Assembly: GCF_013364275.1 (NCBI RefSeq)
Contig: NZ_CP054932.1
Coordinates: forward strand, 7,998,001 to 8,062,000
From: Actinomadura sp. NAK00032
Lineage (GTDB): Bacteria > Actinomycetota > Actinomycetes > Streptosporangiales > Streptosporangiaceae
DNA length: 64,000 nucleotides
Direction of reading: 5' to 3'
In this document: one piece after another, positions 1 to 7,691 of the stretch
How the letters are laid out: each line of letters opens with the position of its first letter
Numbering within the stretch: the first letter of the stretch is position 1
Notes under the pieces: generated by a model
What the model saw: only the letters and a program-made list of their open reading frames with translations
Database searches by the model: none
What the model was told of the DNA's origin: nothing
Program-made: the position numbers and the translations under genes

Positions 1-390
1 GCGCTCGTCCACCACGATGCGGACGGGCGTGCTCAGCAGGTGGTCGTGGACGGCCGGGCGCCACGACAGCAGGCCGGTCGCGAGCACGACCTCCTGCCCG
101 GCCAGCTCGCGCAGGACCCGGTACCAGTTGCGCAGCCCCAGCCAGCCGTCGAACTCCTCCAGCACGACGGGCGGCGTGAGCGGGATGACCGGGACGCTGA
201 ACAGCACGTCGCCGGGCCCGGCGTCCGCCTCCACGTAGACGTCGCCGGGCAGGTCGGCCAGCCACTCGACGTGGTCGTGGCCGGCGAGGTCGCGGGACGG
301 GCGCCGCCGGGCCCGCGCCAGGTCGCGCAGGAACCCCAGCAGCCGGGCCGCGTACTCCGCCTCGCGCGCGGCGGCGGCCTCCTCAGGCAC
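1..390 (-). CDS. Hypothetical protein, N-terminal part (runs off the left edge)
   Basis: An open frame of 130 codons on the minus strand is cut by the window edge, so only the N-terminus is seen. I chose the GTG at 388-390 because GGGAGGAG stands seven bases upstream of it. The protein begins VPEEAAAAREAEYAARLLGFLRD and continues as an acidic, aromatic-rich segment (HVEWLADLPGDVYVEAD). I do not recognise the family. The start resembles the N-terminal region of large actinobacterial AAA/helicase-like proteins, but that is only an impression. No signal peptide or membrane segment is visible. The frame is favoured over two overlapping ones because it has a ribosome binding site and a normal amino-acid composition, whereas the others are rich in Arg/Pro. 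Confidence 0.6.
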   Translation of the reverse strand, partial: MPEEAAAAREAEYAARLLGFLRDLARARRRPSRDLAGHDHVEWLADLPGDVYVEADAGPGDVLFSVPVIPLTPPVVLEEFDGWLGLRNWYRVLRELAGQEVVLATGLLSWRPAVHDHLLSTPVRIVVDER

Positions 391-533
391 CTGGCTCCTC
401 CCCTTCCCACGGAGGGACGGGCCCCTTCCGGCGTTCCCCGCCCGGGCGGCCGGGCGGCGGGAGGGGTCCGATGGTGGTGCCCCGATCTAACACCCATGGG
501 CGGGCCTGGTCGAGCGCTATCGATGATCTTGAG

Positions 534-737
534 CTAGCGGGCGCCCGCCATGTGCCGGTCCTCGTTCGGCATCATCACCCACAGGACCAGGTAGACCACG
601 AACTGCGGACCCGGCAGCAGGCACGACAGCACGAAGAGCAGGCGGACCATCCCGGGAGTCATGCCGAACCGGCGCGCGAGCCCGGCGCAGACGCCCGCGA
701 TCATCCGGCCGTTGCGCGGACGGTAGAGACCGTTCAT
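534..737 (-). CDS. PspC domain small membrane protein
   Basis: A 67-residue protein that is almost entirely one PspC domain: MNGLYRPRNGRMIAGVCAGL is the classic start, and a hydrophobic stretch at about 31-57 ends in the typical VLWVMMP. PspC domains sit in the inner membrane. In proteobacteria they belong to the phage-shock envelope-stress response; in actinobacteria they often occur as single-domain proteins or fused to histidine kinases. GGGGAGAGAAG precedes the ATG. No psp partner lies nearby, so its signalling partner is unknown. The family call is firm and the role is inferred from the family. Confidence 0.9.
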   Translation of the reverse strand: MNGLYRPRNGRMIAGVCAGLARRFGMTPGMVRLLFVLSCLLPGPQFVVYLVLWVMMPNEDRHMAGAR

Positions 738-871
738 GGGTTCTTCTCTCCCCGATTAGTCGAGCGGTGAACACGGCCGCGCGGTTTCTCGCGGCCACAT
801 CCCCCAAGCTACGGACCGGGCGGGGTGTCCCACATCGGCCGCAGGGCCCGTTCCCGCGCCATACCCGGGGA

Positions 872-889
872 TTAGGGGACATCCCCTAA
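872..889. terminator. Short hairpin after the HAD gene
   Basis: TTAGGGG and CCCCTAA form a perfect 7-bp stem around ACAT. It lies 26 bases downstream of the HAD stop codon and upstream of pspC, so it most likely ends the MBL-HAD transcript. No T-run follows, as is usual in high-GC actinobacteria. Confidence 0.45.
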
Positions 890-914
890 GGGCCCGATCG
901 GACGCGCCGCAGGG

Positions 915-1616
915 CTACGGGGCGTTGTACTCGGCGACGAGCTTCGGCAGGCCGGCCAGGTCGTCCAGGACGAACAGGCAGTCGCGGAGCGCGGCGTCGT
1001 CCTCCTGGATGTGCCCCCACGGGCCGCGCCGCAGGAACGCCGCCCGCATCCCGAACTCCAGCGCGGGACGGACGTCGTTGTCGATCCGGTCCCCCACGTA
1101 CAGGACGCGGTCGGGGAGCACGTCGGCGAGCTGGGCGCAGCGCTCGAAGAACTCGGGGGACGGCTTGCTGACGCCCCACACGTCCGAGATGCCGACGACG
1201 TCGGCGTCCAGGGCGATCTCCGCCATGTGCGCCGCCGCCTCGACCGGCTGGTTGCCCGCGATCCCGACGTAGAGGCCCTGGTCGCGCAGCCCGGACAGGC
1301 AGGCCCGCGCGTCCGGGTACAGGTCGTCCGGGCCGAACCCGTTCGGGACGCCCGCCTCGGCGCGGCGCCGCTCCTCCTCCGCCAGGTCGAACCCCGGCCG
1401 GAAGTACTCCAGGAGGTCCATGTGGCTGCCGCCCGTGGCGAGCAGCGCGCCCAGCTTGGTGAGGAACGTGTGCCTGGGCACGCCCAGCCAGTCGGCCCAG
1501 CGCCCGTAGATCTCCCCCTCGTTGATGAGGGTCTCGCCGATGTCGAAGAACACCGCCTGAATGAGCGGCGGCGCGGTTCGGGGTGCGGGGGGATGAAGGT
1601 GGGGGGAATCGGTCAT
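915..1616 (-). CDS. HAD-superfamily hydrolase
   Basis: A 233-residue haloacid dehalogenase-like phosphatase. Motif I is FFDIGETL with the nucleophile near D25, the motif III lysine lies in VSKPSPEFF, and motif IV is YVGDRIDND. The cap region between motifs I and II is helical, as in subfamily I enzymes that act on small phosphorylated metabolites. The ATG at 1614-1616 overlaps the stop of the upstream metallo-hydrolase by four bases (ATGA), so the two are almost certainly translationally coupled. A longer upstream reading is open but runs through that gene and is rejected. The substrate cannot be read from sequence. Confidence 0.9.
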   Translation of the reverse strand: MTDSPHLHPPAPRTAPPLIQAVFFDIGETLINEGEIYGRWADWLGVPRHTFLTKLGALLATGGSHMDLLEYFRPGFDLAEEERRRAEAGVPNGFGPDDLYPDARACLSGLRDQGLYVGIAGNQPVEAAAHMAEIALDADVVGISDVWGVSKPSPEFFERCAQLADVLPDRVLYVGDRIDNDVRPALEFGMRAAFLRRGPWGHIQEDDAALRDCLFVLDDLAGLPKLVAEYNAP

Positions 1617-2266
1617 TTGGTGGCCAGGTCCACCGTGGTGCCCGGGGCGAGGCGGCGGAACTCCTTGTCCTGCTCCTTGCCCGCGTTGGTGACGGCGGTC
1701 TCCATCACCTTCAGGCCGACGTCGTTCAGCAGGCCGTCGTGGATGACGAAGGCGCGCTCGGGGCGGACCGCGCGGGCGTACTCGAACAGCTCCGGGACCT
1801 TCATCCACGGCGCGTTGCCGGGCAGGCACAGCGTCGGGACGGGCTCGGACGGGACGGTGAACGCGTCGCCCGGGTGGAAGACCTCGCCGTTCACCAGGAA
1901 GCCGACGTTCGGGATGGGCGGCACGTCCGGGTGCAGGATCTCGTGCTCCTCGCCGTACACGTGGACGTCGAACCCGGCGACGGTGACGGCGTCGCCATGG
2001 CCCACCTGGTGGACGCGCCCGCCCAGGTCGGCGAGGTTCTCGGCGACGACGCGGGACGTCCACACCTCCAGTTTGGGGCGCTCGGCCATCGCGGCGCGCA
2101 GCGCGTCGGCGTCGAAATGGTCGAAGTGCTCATGGGTGATCAGCACCGCGTCGGCGGCGGCGAGCGCGCCGCCCGCGCCGTCGCTGAAGGCGCCGGGGTC
2201 GATGACGATCGTGCGGTCGCCGTCGGTGATCTGGACGCAGGCGTGCCCGTGCTTAGTCAGCTGCAT
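1613..2266 (-). CDS. MBL-fold metallo-hydrolase
   Basis: A 217-residue metallo-beta-lactamase-fold protein. It has the metal-binding signature THEHFDH (H45, H47, D49, H50), a later HPGD and a C-terminal HDG. The length and the N-terminal MQLTKHGHACVQI resemble the small UlaG/YcfU-like or L-ascorbate-lactonase-like MBL group found singly in actinobacteria; the substrate is unknown. It is first in a two-gene operon with the HAD hydrolase (ATGA overlap). Its start lies about 60 bases from a KstR-like site that faces the divergent phosphotransferase gene, so it could share that control, although the site lies nearer the other gene. Confidence 0.88.
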   Translation of the reverse strand: MQLTKHGHACVQITDGDRTIVIDPGAFSDGAGGALAAADAVLITHEHFDHFDADALRAAMAERPKLEVWTSRVVAENLADLGGRVHQVGHGDAVTVAGFDVHVYGEEHEILHPDVPPIPNVGFLVNGEVFHPGDAFTVPSEPVPTLCLPGNAPWMKVPELFEYARAVRPERAFVIHDGLLNDVGLKVMETAVTNAGKEQDKEFRRLAPGTTVDLATK

Positions 2267-2324
2267 CCGGCCATGTTTTCACGACGGGGCCGCCGCCCCC
2301 ATTGACCGCCCCCCGGCTCATTGA

Positions 2325-2338
2325 TAGAACACGTTCTA
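2325..2338. promoter_or_regulatory. KstR-type operator (exact consensus match)
   Basis: TAGAACACGTTCTA matches the published mycobacterial KstR consensus TNNAACNNGTTNNA at every fixed position. It lies 26 bases upstream of the ATG at 2365 and about 60 bases from the divergent MBL gene. KstR is the TetR-family repressor of the cholesterol regulon, so the phosphotransferase operon is probably induced by sterol-derived CoA esters. A different TetR regulator with the same site is possible. Confidence 0.7.
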
Positions 2339-2364
2339 CTTTTGGTGCGGCGCAAGGAGGCGGC

Positions 2365-3429
2365 ATGCCCGTTCCCGACCAACGCGATCCCGAGATCACC
2401 CGGCGCGCCCTGGGGAGCTGGCTGGCCGGGCACCTGCCCGGTGCCGCGATCCCCGCCGTGCAGACCCCGCAGACGAGCGGCTTCTCCAACGAGACCCTGC
2501 TGTTCGAGGCCGAGTGGACGGACGGCGGCCACACCCGCCGGGAACCGCTCGTCGCGCGGGTCGCCCCCGCGAAGTACCAGGTCTTCCCCGAGCCCCGGTT
2601 CGCCGAGGAGTACCGGCTGATGCGGATCCTGGACGAGCGCACGGCCGTCCCGGTGCCGCCGATCCGCTGGTACGAGCCGTCCCCGGACGTGCTGGGCGCC
2701 CCGTTCTTCGTGATGGGACGGGTCGACGGCCGCGTCCCCACCGACATGCCGCCGTACCACATGGACGGCTGGGTGACCGAGGTCCCGCAGGCGGAGCGGG
2801 CCGCGATGTGGTGGTCGACGCTGGAGATCCTCGCCGTCCTGCACCGGCTGGACGTCCAGGAACTGGAGCTGGGCTTCCTCGACCAGCCGCAGTGGGGCAA
2901 GCCCGGCCTCGACCAGCGGCTGAACTACTACGAGCACTACCTGCACTGGGCCTACCAGGGGCCGCAGGAGACGGCGCTCAAGGCCCTGGAGTGGCTGAAG
3001 GCGAACCGCCCGGAGGAGCCGGACGAGCCGGTCGCGCTGTGGGGCGACGCCCGCATCGGCAACGTGATCTTCCAGGAGGGGGCGCCCGCCGCCGTCCTGG
3101 ACTGGGAGACCGCCGCACTCGGCGCGCCCGAGGAGGACCTCGCCTGGTTCATGTTCCTCGACCGGCACCACAGCGAGGGCGTCGGCGCGGCCCGGCTGGA
3201 CGGCTTCCCCTCCTACGCCGAGACCGTCGCCCGGTACGAGGAGCTGCTCGGCCGCCCGATGCGGCACCTGGCGTACTACGAGATCCTGTCCGGCTTCAAG
3301 TTCTCGGTGATCATGGCGCGGATCGGGCAGGCGATGATCGACTTCGGCTGGATCGACCAGGCCGCCGACTTCCCCTACAACAACAACTGCACGCAGTTGC
3401 TCGCCCGCATCCTCGGAGGGGACCAGTGA
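2365..3429 (+). CDS. Phosphotransferase family protein (APH/choline-kinase fold)
   Basis: A 354-residue aminoglycoside-phosphotransferase-fold protein of the type found in actinobacterial acyl-CoA clusters (like the N-terminal domain of human ACAD10). Visible motifs are a nucleotide loop SGFSNETL near residue 37, the Brenner-like WGDARIGN (D228, N233) and the metal-binding DWE (D246). The usual HGD histidine is replaced by Trp (WGD), as is common in this subgroup. The start is the ATG at 2365 with AAGGAGG upstream; an earlier in-frame start has no binding site. Its stop overlaps the next gene by four bases (GTGA). The KstR-type site upstream points to a role in sterol or fatty-acyl catabolism; the substrate is unknown. 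Confidence 0.88.
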   Translation: MPVPDQRDPEITRRALGSWLAGHLPGAAIPAVQTPQTSGFSNETLLFEAEWTDGGHTRREPLVARVAPAKYQVFPEPRFAEEYRLMRILDERTAVPVPPIRWYEPSPDVLGAPFFVMGRVDGRVPTDMPPYHMDGWVTEVPQAERAAMWWSTLEILAVLHRLDVQELELGFLDQPQWGKPGLDQRLNYYEHYLHWAYQGPQETALKALEWLKANRPEEPDEPVALWGDARIGNVIFQEGAPAAVLDWETAALGAPEEDLAWFMFLDRHHSEGVGAARLDGFPSYAETVARYEELLGRPMRHLAYYEILSGFKFSVIMARIGQAMIDFGWIDQAADFPYNNNCTQLLARILGGDQ

Positions 3430-4526
3430 CGCCGTCGCCGCTCGACGACTACCCGATCCACCAGGCGCCCGAGGTGATGCGGCACGTCACCACGTCCGAC
3501 CGCAACTTCTACGACCGGTACTACTTCAACGTCCACCCCTGCTCGGACGAGCTGATGCTGATCATCGGGGTCGGGCAGTACCCGAACCTCGGGGTGATGG
3601 ACGCGTTCGCCGTCGTGCGGCGCGGCCCGATCCACAAGGTGGTCCGGGCGTCCCGCGAGCTGGGGAACGACCGCATGGACACCACGGTCGGCCCGTTCCG
3701 CGTCGAGGTCATCGAGGGGCTGAAGCGGCTCAGGGTCGTCCTGGACGAGAACGAGCACGGTCTCGCGTTCGACCTGACCTGGGAAGGGGCGATCCCCGCC
3801 ACGCTGGAGCCCCCGCACTACCTGCGCTGGCAGGAGCGCGTCATGTTCGACTCGCGGCGCCTCGCGCAGACCGGACGCTGGACCGGCACCATCACGGTCG
3901 ACGGCGAGACCATCGACGTCACGCCCGACCACTGGTGGGGCTCGCGGGACCGGTCCTGGGGCATCCGTCCCGTGGGCGAGCCGGAGCCGCCCGGCATCCA
4001 GGTAAAGAACGCCGGCACGTTCTACTGGCTGTACACGCCGATCCAGTTCGAGGACCATTCGATCCTCTGCATCGTGCAGGAGGACGAGAAGGGCCGCCGC
4101 GTCCTGGAAGAGGCCACCCGCGTCTGGCCCGACCGTGAGGCGGAGTATCTGGGACGTCCCGAATACCGTCCCGTGTACGCCGAGGGCACGCGCGACGTGG
4201 TCACCGCCACGCTGCGCTTCGCACCGCCCGGCGGGGAGCCGTTCGAGGTGAGGGCCACACCGATCCTGCCCGTCCACATGATGGTCGGCACCGGCTACGG
4301 GCTGGAGCCCGGCTGGAAGCACGGCATGTACCAGGGGCCCGACCTCAAGGTGGAGGGCGTCACCCACGACGTCCGCAAGCCGGACGACGCCGCCCGCATG
4401 TGGGGCATGGTCGACGCGGTCGGCCGGTACGAGTACCTGGACGGCGCGCAGCCCACCGACGCCGTCACCGGCTACGGCCTGTACGAGTACTGGGCGCTCG
4501 GCCCGCACCCGTCCTTCCCCGAGTAG
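3426..4526 (+). CDS. Conserved protein with CrtC/AttH-like (lipocalin-type) signature
   Basis: A 366-residue protein starting at the GTG that overlaps the previous stop. The most telling segment is HWWGSRDRSWGIRP at residues 169-182, which resembles the conserved core of hydroxyneurosporene synthase (CrtC)/AttH-like double-lipocalin proteins; such proteins hydrate or bind hydrophobic chains. Trp, Tyr and Arg are frequent and no signal peptide or membrane segment is present. The tight coupling with the phosphotransferase and the shared KstR-type operator suggest that the pair modifies a lipid or sterol-derived alcohol. The fold relation is moderately secure; the reaction is not known. Confidence 0.7.
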   Translation: MTPSPLDDYPIHQAPEVMRHVTTSDRNFYDRYYFNVHPCSDELMLIIGVGQYPNLGVMDAFAVVRRGPIHKVVRASRELGNDRMDTTVGPFRVEVIEGLKRLRVVLDENEHGLAFDLTWEGAIPATLEPPHYLRWQERVMFDSRRLAQTGRWTGTITVDGETIDVTPDHWWGSRDRSWGIRPVGEPEPPGIQVKNAGTFYWLYTPIQFEDHSILCIVQEDEKGRRVLEEATRVWPDREAEYLGRPEYRPVYAEGTRDVVTATLRFAPPGGEPFEVRATPILPVHMMVGTGYGLEPGWKHGMYQGPDLKVEGVTHDVRKPDDAARMWGMVDAVGRYEYLDGAQPTDAVTGYGLYEYWALGPHPSFPE

Positions 4527-4548
4527 TGGATCTGGGAGACTGGCGGAC

Positions 4549-4845
4549 GTGACGCCCCCGTCCTCGCCCGACTCCCCCGACGCGGAACGGCCGTCCCGGG
4601 AAGACTTGGACGGGCCTCCTCTGGGGGGACGACCCCCCAGACCCCCCGGGAAGGACCGCTGGTCCAGCTCCTTCCGCTCCGCTGGCGCTCCACTCCAGGA
4701 ACTGGATCAGCAAGTGCGCGACCGCTACGGCACCTGGCGCGACCAGCCACGCGGGCTGGCCTGCGCCGTGATCGCCGCCTTCATGGTCCTCACCACGGTG
4801 GCGTTCGTGTTCGCCGTGGTCGCCGTCGTCGCGGCGATGCGCTGA
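4549..4845 (+). CDS. Small single-pass membrane protein, hypothetical
   Basis: A 98-residue protein from a GTG preceded by GGGAG. Residues 1-45 are Pro/Arg/Ser-rich and low in complexity. Residues 46-68 form an amphipathic segment (LQELDQQVRDRYGTWRDQPRG), and residues 70-97 form one strong transmembrane helix ending at MR. I do not recognise a family. The proline-rich part is encoded by a G/C-rich palindrome that looks like an inserted repeat, so the N-terminal half may have been altered by it. It follows the CrtC-like gene by 22 bases and may be the end of that operon. Confidence 0.6.
   Translation: MTPPSSPDSPDAERPSREDLDGPPLGGRPPRPPGKDRWSSSFRSAGAPLQELDQQVRDRYGTWRDQPRGLACAVIAAFMVLTTVAFVFAVVAVVAAMR
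4621..4640. repeat. GC-rich palindromic element inside a coding region
   Basis: CTGGGGGG and CCCCCCAG pair perfectly around ACGA. A related hairpin (CTGGGG/CCCCCAG) lies at 19186-19201, just upstream of the fadD19-like gene. Both are followed or preceded by AGACCCC-type sequence, so they may be copies of one small dispersed repeat. Confidence 0.5.
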
Positions 4846-4853
4846 ACGCGTGC

Positions 4854-4884
4854 GGGCCGGGGCCGCCCGCGGCGGCCCCGGCCC
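4854..4884. terminator. Strong bidirectional terminator hairpin
   Basis: A perfect 14-bp GC stem (GGGCCGGGGCCGCC with its complement) and a 3-base loop lie between two convergent genes ending at 4845 and 4906. The position and strength fit a bidirectional terminator. Confidence 0.8.
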
Positions 4885-4905
4885 TCGCACGTCGTCGGGG
4901 TCGAG

Positions 4906-5205
4906 TCAGGTAGGGGTCCCCTCGGTTCCCTCCGCGATGGTGAACGCCACGTCCCCCTGCGGGTCGACCTGGGCGTCGAGGGTCTTGTCGTCGAGCATCT
5001 CGGCGACGGTGGGCTCCAGGTACACCTTGGCGCCCTCCTCCTCGACGACCTGGTCGCCGGCCTCGGGCGCGGGGGCGACCGAGAGCCGCAGCGCGTCCGA
5101 GCCGTCGAGCCCGGACTCGATGCGGATGCCGGTCTCCGGCGGAAGCTCCGGGTTCGCGGTCACTGTACGAATGACCTGGACGGCACCGCTGGTCAGCGTG
5201 AGCAC
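4906..5205 (-). CDS. HesB/IscA-fold protein lacking cysteines
   Basis: A 99-residue protein similar to the Fe-S biogenesis HesB/IscA fold: it starts MLTLTSGAVQVIRTV, has a central GIRIES...LRLSVAP and ends in LDAQVDPQGDVAFTI. I chose the GTG at 5205 because GAGGAG stands six bases before it; a longer start would add an uncharacteristic tail. True IscA-type scaffolds ligate iron with three conserved cysteines, but this protein has none, so it is unlikely to carry a cluster. Such Cys-less HesB-like proteins are common in actinobacteria and their role is unclear. It stands alone between a terminator and the F420 oxidoreductase gene. Confidence 0.8.
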   Translation of the reverse strand: MLTLTSGAVQVIRTVTANPELPPETGIRIESGLDGSDALRLSVAPAPEAGDQVVEEEGAKVYLEPTVAEMLDDKTLDAQVDPQGDVAFTIAEGTEGTPT

Positions 5206-5298
5206 GATCAGCTCCTCACGTCTCTGGCTGTCTGTCGGATCTGCCCCACCCTCCCCAGCGAAGGGTGGGGGCAAACATCGAGACGTGATCGCCGGGTG

Positions 5299-6258
5299 TC
5301 AGTCCGCGTTCGGCGCGAGCGCCCGCACCGCCTCGACCGGGGAGAGCCCGCCGCCCGGGACGACCGCGAGCACGGGCGTGGTCAGGCCGCTGTCCACGTA
5401 CTCGCGGACACGGGCCCGGCACGCCTCGGGCGACCCGTGCACGATCAGGTCGTCGACGACCTCGTCCGGGATGACCTCCAGGGCCTTCTTCCGGTCGCCG
5501 GCCGCCCACGCCTCGTTCATCGGCCGCAGCGCCTCGCCCCGGCCGAGCCACTCGTGGAACGCCCGGTACACCGGGACCGTCATGTACGCGGCGATCATCC
5601 AGCGGCCGATCGCGCGCGCCTCCGCGGCGTCGGCGGTCGGGCACACGAACAGCCGCGCGATCAGCTCGGGCCCGTCGCCCAGCACGCCGCGGACCGTCCG
5701 GACGTCCTTCGGCGCGAGCCAGTTGGTGATCGCGCCGTCGGCCTCCCGCGCGGCGAGCCGCAGCATGCCGGGGCGCAGCGCCGCGAGGACGATCGGCGGC
5801 GCCGCGGCCGGGACGTTGTCCAGCTTGAAGCCCTTGACGGCGAAGGTGTCGTACTCCTCCTTCACCTTCTCCCCGGCGAGGGCCTTGCGCAGGAAGCGGA
5901 GCGTGTCGCGGACGCGCTTGTACGGCTCGTCGAACGCGATCCCGTTCCAGCGCTGCACGATCGTGTCGGACGAGGTGCCGATGCCGAGCACGAACCGTCC
6001 GGGCGCGAGGTCGGCGAGGGTCGCGGCGTGCTGGGCCAGCAGTGCCGGCCCGCGCGTGTAGACCGGGACGATCGCGGGGCCGAGGCGCAGCTCGGGGCCC
6101 CACTGGGAGGCGAGCGCCAGCGGGGTGAACGCGTCGGTGCCGTTGGTCTCGGCGGACCAGGCGTCGGTGTAGCCGAGCCCGGACAGCTCGGCGACGAGCT
6201 CGCGGTGCTCGGCCAGCGCGAGCCCGGTGAGCGGAATGGTCAGTCCCCAGCGTGACAT
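5299..6258 (-). CDS. LLM-class F420-dependent oxidoreductase
   Basis: A 319-residue luciferase-like (TIM-barrel) oxidoreductase of the F420-dependent group. Typical features are the N-terminal barrel strand WGLTIPLTG, the GYTDAWSAE segment and LAPGRFVLGIGTSS, which contributes to cofactor binding. In actinobacteria such enzymes reduce or oxidise lipids, sterols and xenobiotics using F420. A good GGAGG precedes the ATG. It lies nine bases after the SDR gene, so the two share a transcript and may act in sequence on one alcohol/ketone substrate. The substrate is unknown. Confidence 0.9.
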   Translation of the reverse strand: MSRWGLTIPLTGLALAEHRELVAELSGLGYTDAWSAETNGTDAFTPLALASQWGPELRLGPAIVPVYTRGPALLAQHAATLADLAPGRFVLGIGTSSDTIVQRWNGIAFDEPYKRVRDTLRFLRKALAGEKVKEEYDTFAVKGFKLDNVPAAAPPIVLAALRPGMLRLAAREADGAITNWLAPKDVRTVRGVLGDGPELIARLFVCPTADAAEARAIGRWMIAAYMTVPVYRAFHEWLGRGEALRPMNEAWAAGDRKKALEVIPDEVVDDLIVHGSPEACRARVREYVDSGLTTPVLAVVPGGGLSPVEAVRALAPNAD

Positions 6259-6267
6259 GCGGACCTC

Positions 6268-7035
6268 CTAGGCGATCGAGGCGCGGATGGTGGCGCCGCC
6301 GTCCACGACGAGGGTCTGCCCGGTCATCCAGGACGAGGCGTCGCCCGCGAGGAACACGGCCGCGTTCGCGATGTCCTCGGGCTCGCCGAGCCGCTTGAGC
6401 GGCATGTGCTCGCTGATCTCCGCCTCGTTCGGCTCCCAGAGCGCGCGGGCGAGGTGGGTCTTGACCAGGCCGGGGGCGATGCAGTTCACCCGCACCTTGG
6501 GTGCCAGCTCCATCGCGAACTGGCGGCTGAGGTGGATCACGGCGGCCTTGGTGGCGTTGTAGTAGCCGATGCCGTGCTCGGTGATCATGCCGCCGACGGA
6601 GGCGATGTTGATGACGGCCCCGCCGCGCTCGGCCAGGCCCGCCCTCAGCGCGAGCTGCGTCCACTGGACGATCGCGAACTGGTTGACCTCGACGGTCTTG
6701 GCCGCGGCGGCGGGCTCGATGTCGGCCATCGGGCCGTAGTAGGGGTTCGTCCCGGCGTTGTTGACCAGGATGTCGATGCCGCCGAACTCGGCGGCGGCGG
6801 CCTCCACGCAGGCGGCGGCCTCGTCGGCGTGGCCGACGTGCGCCGCCTTGGCGAGCACCTTGGCGCCGGGGCTCGCCGCGCCGATCTCCTTGGCGACCTC
6901 GTCGAGGGCCTCCTGCTTGCGGGAGGAGATGACCACGTTGGCGCCCTCGGCCGCGAACGCCGCCGCGATCGCCTTCCCGATGCCCCGGGAAGCCCCGGTG
7001 ACCAGGGCGGTTCTTCCGTCAAGACCAGTCCGCAT
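6268..7035 (-). CDS. SDR-family oxidoreductase (FabG-like)
   Basis: A 255-residue classical short-chain dehydrogenase. The cofactor motif is TGASRGIG (13-20), the structural motif NNAG lies near residue 92, and the catalytic YxxxK appears as YYNATK near 160. The C-terminus GDASSWMTGQTLVVDGG is typical of 3-oxoacyl reductases and hydroxysteroid dehydrogenases. It is the first gene of a two-gene operon with the F420 oxidoreductase. A TetR-like operator (7105-7124) lies about 70 bases upstream, in the divergent region shared with the DUF35-Ltp pair. The context suggests acyl-CoA or steroid metabolism; exact specificity is open. Confidence 0.9.
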   Translation of the reverse strand: MRTGLDGRTALVTGASRGIGKAIAAAFAAEGANVVISSRKQEALDEVAKEIGAASPGAKVLAKAAHVGHADEAAACVEAAAAEFGGIDILVNNAGTNPYYGPMADIEPAAAAKTVEVNQFAIVQWTQLALRAGLAERGGAVINIASVGGMITEHGIGYYNATKAAVIHLSRQFAMELAPKVRVNCIAPGLVKTHLARALWEPNEAEISEHMPLKRLGEPEDIANAAVFLAGDASSWMTGQTLVVDGGATIRASIA

Positions 7036-7104
7036 CCGCGCGCTCCCTACTGCTGCTCACTGCTGCTCACTAGGACAGAATCCGGCTCGGTTCACTGTAG
7101 CGAA

Positions 7105-7124
7105 GTGACTGACGAGTCAGTTAC
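7105..7124. promoter_or_regulatory. TetR-type operator in divergent region
   Basis: ACTGAC-GA-GTCAGT is a perfect inverted repeat that extends with one mismatch to GTGACTGAC/GTCAGTTAC. It sits between the SDR operon (start 7035) and the DUF35-Ltp operon (start 7242), a good place for joint control. The regulator is not identified. Confidence 0.55.
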
Positions 7125-7241
7125 CTCGCCCCGGCGATTTGCCCCGCCCGGCCCCGGGGTTCATCCCGCTGACCGGACGCGGCATTCTTTCTAACGATTG
7201 TTTGATTGGTACTCTCGCCGAGAAGACACGAGGAGGGCCGC

Positions 7242-7691
7242 GTGACCACGACCAAGGAGCGCCGTCCGGCCGTCGAGGGCTGGTACACCACCGCGGACGG
7301 CGACGTCCGCCTGCTCGGTACCCGATGCTCGTCGTGCGGCACGCCGTACTTCCCGCGCAACGAGCTGGCGTGCCGCAACCCCGGCTGCACGGGACCGAAG
7401 GACGGCTCGGAGCTGGAGCCGTACGCCCTGTCCGCACGCGGCCGCGTGTGGTCGTACGCCGACGCGCGCTACAAGCCGCCGCCGCCGTACGTCTCCCCCG
7501 ACCCGTTCGTCCCCTACACGGTCGCCGCCGTCGAGCTGGACGCCGAGCGCATGGTCGTCCTGGGCCAGGTCGTCCCCGGCGTCACCGTGGACGACCTGGA
7601 GGTCGGCATGGAGGTCGAGCTGACCGAGGGCACCCTCTACGAGGACGACGAAGCCGAGTACACCGTCTGGATGTGGAGGCCCGTCAAGTGA
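7242..7691 (+). CDS. Zn-ribbon/OB-fold (DUF35) protein, thiolase partner
   Basis: A 149-residue DUF35 protein: an N-terminal rubredoxin-like zinc ribbon with C29, C32, C44 and C49, then an OB-fold. DUF35 proteins bind thiolase-like partners and in several cases form the Ltp-DUF35 aldolase that cleaves sterol side chains. The GTG at 7242 has GAGGAGG upstream; an earlier in-frame start at 7206 does not. Its stop overlaps the start of the thiolase-like gene by four bases. The pair closely resembles the M. tuberculosis Rv1628c/Rv1627c arrangement, as far as I can judge from memory of those proteins. Confidence 0.9.
   Translation: MTTTKERRPAVEGWYTTADGDVRLLGTRCSSCGTPYFPRNELACRNPGCTGPKDGSELEPYALSARGRVWSYADARYKPPPPYVSPDPFVPYTVAAVELDAERMVVLGQVVPGVTVDDLEVGMEVELTEGTLYEDDEAEYTVWMWRPVK

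Noticed and set aside
5216..6664. A 482-codon minus-strand frame overlapping the F420 oxidoreductase and SDR genes
   Set aside because: Runs out of frame through two well-supported genes and is Arg-rich.
7189..7206. AAC-N4-GTT repeat before the DUF35 gene as a KstR site
   Set aside because: The half-site spacing is four, not two, so it does not match the consensus.
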